A stretch of 64,000 nucleotides of DNA from Apium graveolens. Taxonomy: Eukaryota; Streptophyta; Magnoliopsida; Apiales; Apiaceae. Below the pieces are notes generated by a model. That model was not told the origin of the DNA. It did no database searches and worked only from the letters and a program-made list of their open reading frames with translations. Shown one piece after another: positions 60,301-64,000 of the stretch; position 1 is the stretch's first letter, and every line of letters starts with the position of its first letter. Both the position numbers and the translations under genes were made by a program. The stretch is taken from contig NC_133650.1 in the NCBI RefSeq assembly GCF_009905375.1, forward strand, positions 149,712,125-149,776,124, given 5' to 3'.

Positions 60301-61294
60301 AAACTTACTAACAAATAAAGTAAAGGCTAGGGTTTGAAGTTTATACCTTCCTTGGGAGGTGTTAAGTTGCTAGGAAGCCTTAGGGAGCCTCCTACAAGCT
60401 TGATCTTTCCAAAGAAATCAAGAACACAAAGTTAGGCTTTGAAGTTTCTAAAAGTCCGATTTAAAGAACTGTAAAAATGAGGGTCTTACCATGATTATTT
60501 GGACGAGACTTGTGAACAAGAGTTGTAGGTCATCTCAATACCTTTCCAATGAGCTATAGAACACAATATTTGAGTGAGAAATTAAGGAGATACAGCAGTT
60601 TTAGTGTGCTGGTTCTGTTTTGGCCGAGAGCATGAAGAACAATGCCTTGGTTTCTTTTTGATTTTGATGAAAAATGATTTGCTTGGCTTGGTTGGTTTGA
60701 TTTTTGTGTTTGTTTTAGTAAATTACCTAGTTGCCCTTGATTTTGTGTGGTTAAAAAGCCACCACATCTCCTTCCTTCCCATGTCATGCTTGTGTCATCC
60801 TCATGATGTCATCCTCCCCTCCTTGTCCTCTTCTCATTGGTTGGGTGACATCATCCTCTCTAATCCCTTTGATTAACTTCCTAATTGTTTGCCTAATGAC
60901 CGCTGATCTGTTATACTGTTCGCTTAACTTTCGTTTTCGTTTATCGTTTGAGGGATCATACCCGGGATCTTATTACTTAGGTTCCCTTAACCTTTCTCAA
61001 TACATTATATTCCTTTTTATGATCCTCTATTATAATCCTTTAATTTAAATCCTTTTATCCTGTTACCTTATACTCAATTCTTTCCGTATCTATTGAATTT
61101 TCGGGAAAAATCAAAGTGTTCGGATTTGGATTCTGACGATCTTTACATACACTTATATCCCATATAAAGTACTAATAAAATCTCAGAATATCCATATCAG
61201 AACCCCTATATAGTGTGGCATGAAAAGTTTTCTCATTCAGCAAAAATACTATTCATAAGGGTTTCAAAATTTCCCAAAAATTGGGGTTATTACA
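57320..61294 (-). repeat. Gypsy-D 3' LTR
   Basis: 3975 bp. Its right 2.07 kb is the inverted counterpart of LTR-E, at roughly nine in ten identical bases by eye. It includes a tandem array (58888-59155) and a run of TATATA (59208-59240). No gene is supported. Confidence 0.82.
58888..59155. repeat. Five-unit tandem repeat of 51-55 bp in Gypsy-D LTR
   Basis: GAGTCATA starts units at 58888, 58942, 58997, 59052 and 59103. Each continues with CCTCGAATGAATATTCAA-like text and an AATATTCATTAAAT-like tail. Each unit contains GAATATTC palindromes. Confidence 0.85.
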
Positions 61295-61310
61295 GTCTCC
61301 CCTCCTTAAA
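61295..61310 (-). other. Polypurine tract of Gypsy-D
   Basis: The plus strand GTCTCCCCTCCTTAAA, a purine-rich run on the minus strand, abuts the LTR end. Confidence 0.75.
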
Positions 61311-61918
61311 AGGATTCCGTCCCGGAATCAGATAGAAAATGAATTGGGATACTTTCTTAGCATTACACTTTCTAACTCTCAAATAAATTTTCCCACATTG
61401 TGGTTCTTCCATCAAACTCTGAATAGTTTGATAACCCTTCTCCTAAGCACTTGTTCCCTTTTCACTCTACAACCCTTCCTGGTTGCTCCATATAGGTTAC
61501 GTCGGGTTGCATATCTATGCGCTCATATGCCCCTATTTATCTGGCATCTAAATTACACTTCCTTAACACTGATACGTGAGACACGTTACGACCTGCTACA
61601 TGTTCGGGGTTAGGGCTAGCTCCTATGCTATCCTCCCAATACGTCTTAATATATCCAAGGGTCCAACAATTCGTGGACTTAGCTTTCATTTCTTTCCGAA
61701 CCTCATCCTTCCTTTCCAAGGAAATACCTATAACAACACTAGGTCCCCTATTTCATACTCTTTTTCCTTTCGTGTCAAATCAACATACTTATCATGTCCA
61801 TCTTGGGCTACTACCAGCCGTCCTCTGATTAGATCTATCATATCCTTGGTCCTTTGGACTACTGCGGGTCCGAGCATCTTGCGCTCTACAACTTCATCCT
61901 AATATAAGGGAGATCGAC
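61311..61918 (-). pseudogene. Gypsy-D pol C-terminal end, decayed
   Basis: About 600 bp on the minus strand. A readable piece (61719-61537) ends with NVSHVSVLRKCNLDA, close to the [12 protein letters not shown] motif between integrase and chromodomain in Tekay-B. This sets the orientation and shows that it is the tail of pol. Frameshifts and stops break it, and the upstream part is cut by LTR-E. Confidence 0.65.
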
Positions 61919-64000
61919 TGTAATAACCCCAATTTTTGAGAAATTTTGAAACCCTTATGAATAGTGTTTTTGCTGAACGAGAAAACTTTTCATGCCACGC
62001 TATGTAGGGGTTCTGTTATTGATCTTATGGGATATTATTAGTACTCTATGTGGTATATAAGTGTATGTAAAGATCGTCAGAATCCAATTCCGAACACTTT
62101 GATTTTTCCCGGAAATCCACAAGATACGGAGAGAATTGAGTATAAGGTAACAGGATAAAAAGGATTTAAATTAAAGGATTATAGGAGAGGATCATAAAAA
62201 GGAATATAATATATTGAGAAAGGTTAAGGAAACCTAAGTAATAAGATCCCGGGTATGATCCCTCAAACGATAAACGAGAACGAAAGATAAGCGAACCGTA
62301 AAACAAATAAGTGACCAAGAGACAAGCTTGTACAAGAAGCCAGGGATTGTGACATCATCAAACCACAAGGTGTGGACAAGTGGGAGCATTATGACATGTG
62401 CAAGGTGACACAAGCATGACATGGGAAGGAAGGAGGTGTGGTGACTTTTAACCACACAAAACCAAGGGCAACTAGGTAATTCACTAAAGCAAACAACAAA
62501 AATCAACCAACCAAGCAAATCATTTCATTTCACCAAACAAAACACAAAAATCTCTCTTCTTCTTCTTCATGCTCTCGGGTGCATTTCTTAAAAAATGAAA
62601 GTCCAAGCTCCTCCACTTACTATTTAGCAAGGTAATTATCTAAGCTTCCCCATGGATAGTTACATACTTCCTATAAGTTTAAGCTTCTAATTCCAAGCCA
62701 ATCTTTTTCTATAAATCATGAAAGAAGATGGTGAATAGTGTTTTCAAGAACTAAAATTTGTGTTCTTGAAGTTTTGTTTAGATTAAGCTTGGATAAGGGC
62801 TTTAAAGGTGATTCCAAGCCATTCTCTTGATTCTCCACTCTCCAAGGAAGGTATAAACTACAAACCCTAGCTTTAGTTTTGAGTAATTAGGATTGAATGT
62901 GTTTGATATAGCATATGTGAAGCATGATGCTTGATTGGTTGAAGTTTGGTTGAGTTTGTAGAGATTAGTTGGTTTTGTTGCATTGTTGGAGTTGTAAATC
63001 TTGGTAATTAGTTAAAGAACCTAAGTAAAGCCTTTAGTTCATGTGAGGAATAAGTATAAATGGTTAATGTGGATTTGTTGGGGCTGTTATGATGTGGTTT
63101 GGAGGGATATTGGTTGTATGATTGATTTGGGGTTGATTTGTGGTTGGTATTGAATGGTTTAAAATTGGGAAAACGCGTAAACATAGCCGTCGTAACGTCC
63201 GATTTTCTTTAGACTGTTTTTGTGCATAACATTAGGACCCGAGAACCCCCTGATAGATTTTGACCATTGCCATGTTTAGATAGTTCATATTACGAGCTTC
63301 GTTTTGATATGTAGTTCGTCCGATTCCGATGCACGGTTTAGGAGAAACGACCGTTTCAAGTAACGGCGTTTCGCGAACGAAACTTTTCCCCTCGCCTTAC
63401 TTTGAAACATAGGTTAAAGACCAAAAAGGGTTAATTAATGTATGAAACATTTATGGTAAGTGTGTTAGGCAGTTGGTAAGACACTCGCGAAGGAATCGCT
63501 TTAAAACTCGTAAAGGTTAAATTATTAAAAATGGTGGAGCCGAGGGTACCCGAGTGACTTAAGCAAATCAGTGAGCGCAAAACAAGCGTTAGAGTCTAAG
63601 TTAGTTAAAGTATAGATTTACAAGTGATTTTGGTTTAATTCCAACTTACTTGTTGTTTATAGGTTACCAGACTCGTCCCGAGCATTTTATCACCCCAAGT
63701 CGCTCAGGCAAGTTTTCTACCCGATATACTGTTGTTGTGATGTAAATATATGTATATGCATTATCTTGTGATAGTGCATGATTGTTATTAGCAAATTTTG
63801 CGATATATTGGAGCATGCTGATATGGTATATATGCATGTCTGTTTCGTAATCTGGTTATCTATCTGTTGATTTCAATGCTTATAGTTGCATAATACCTAT
63901 GCTAGAAATAAGCAAGTAGTTGCGTATACCCTTAGTATAGGGGATAAAAGGTAAACATATTTCTAAACCGGGAGTCGATGTTCCCGAGTATATTATATAT
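61919..64000 (+). repeat. LTR-E: plus-strand gypsy LTR of the Gypsy-D family, running off the window
   Basis: Begins TGTAATAACCCCAATTTTTG and is collinear, inverted, with 61294 down to about 59220. The preceding bases TCGAC (61914-61918) should be its target duplication. It is either the 5' LTR of a plus-strand element or a solo LTR; the right end is not in the window. No gene is supported. Confidence 0.8.

Larger units (their letters stand above)
57320..61918 (-). mobile_element. Gypsy-D: LTR and pol tail of a minus-strand Ty3/gypsy element
   Basis: The LTR 57320-61294 has inverted ends (TGTAACACCCCC on the left, GGGGTTATTACA on the right). It is followed by a polypurine tract and the end of a degenerate pol in minus orientation, cut at 61918 by LTR-E. 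The order LTR, PPT, pol end identifies 57320-61294 as the 3' LTR. The word ATTCCGTCCCGGAAT after the PPT has the same position as the GATTCTGTCCCCAGAATC word in Tekay-B. Confidence 0.78.

Noticed and set aside
60055..60876. ORFs of 77-90 codons in the Gypsy-D LTR
   Set aside because: They are in LTR sequence, overlap on opposite strands, and have low-complexity composition without a family match.
1..64000. CRISPR array, tRNA, rRNA, or a host protein-coding gene
   Set aside because: The direct repeats present are LTRs, tandem arrays or microsatellites without regular spacers. The tRNA-like words TGGTATCAGAGC are retrotransposon primer-binding sites. No gene outside transposable elements could be supported.

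Overview
This window is from a plant nuclear genome, probably a eudicot. It is AT-rich, holds long LTR retrotransposons of recognisable plant lineages (Copia, Tekay-type chromovirus, Athila, a Tat-like element) and a Helitron carrying RPA-like genes, and has no operons or bacterial signals. The species cannot be named from the sequence. I see no host housekeeping gene, tRNA, rRNA or CRISPR array. Nearly every base can be assigned to transposable elements nested inside one another.

Left block (1-22654), one nested stack. (i) Copia-1, plus strand: only the 3' end of its interior, its polypurine tract and its 3' LTR (680-1088 and 22443-22654) are in the window. (ii) Gypsy-A, minus strand, 1089-22442, sits in that LTR, just downstream of its TATA box, with target duplication TTTAC; its coding interior is heavily decayed. 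(iii) Copia-2, plus strand, 10893-19509, sits in the right LTR of Gypsy-A with target duplication CCGGC; it keeps gag and protease but lacks recognisable integrase, RT and RNase H. (iv) A solo LTR of the Copia-2 family lies inverted inside Copia-2 (14850-16167).

Middle block (22655-30897), a decayed Helitron into which Copia-1 inserted. It has two copies of a promoter plus RPA70-like (DUF223/OB-fold) gene, each followed by a fragment of the C-terminal end of a Helitron Pif1-type helicase. AT-rich repeat arrays separate them, and a hairpin plus CTAG terminus closes the element at 30897. From 30898 to 34569 lies the 5' part of another element, probably Ty3/gypsy of the Tat group, studded with copies of GGGCGCGCC in both its leader and its broken gag-like ORF.

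Right block (34570-64000). A decayed Athila-type element (minus strand) runs from its LTR at 34570 to about 55296. It holds an env-position ORF with stop codons, an integrase, and RNase H plus RT separated from the integrase by an inserted element. That insert is Tekay-B (40064-53607, target duplication TGTAC), the only intact element: a 1537-residue Gag-Pol polyprotein with a chromodomain, between two nearly identical 4.05-kb LTRs. It is very young and may still be mobile. At 55297 the Athila is cut by a plus-strand LTR fragment (LTR-C), which is interrupted at 57320 by the LTR and pol tail of a minus-strand gypsy element (Gypsy-D). Gypsy-D is in turn interrupted at 61919 by a plus-strand LTR of the same family (LTR-E) that runs off the window. 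D and E form an inverted repeat about 2 kb long with a 624-bp spacer.

The genes work only in the retrotransposon or Helitron sense: Gag, protease, RT, RNase H and integrase for copy-and-paste transposition, and RPA-like plus helicase functions for rolling-circle transposition. Only Tekay-B looks functional.
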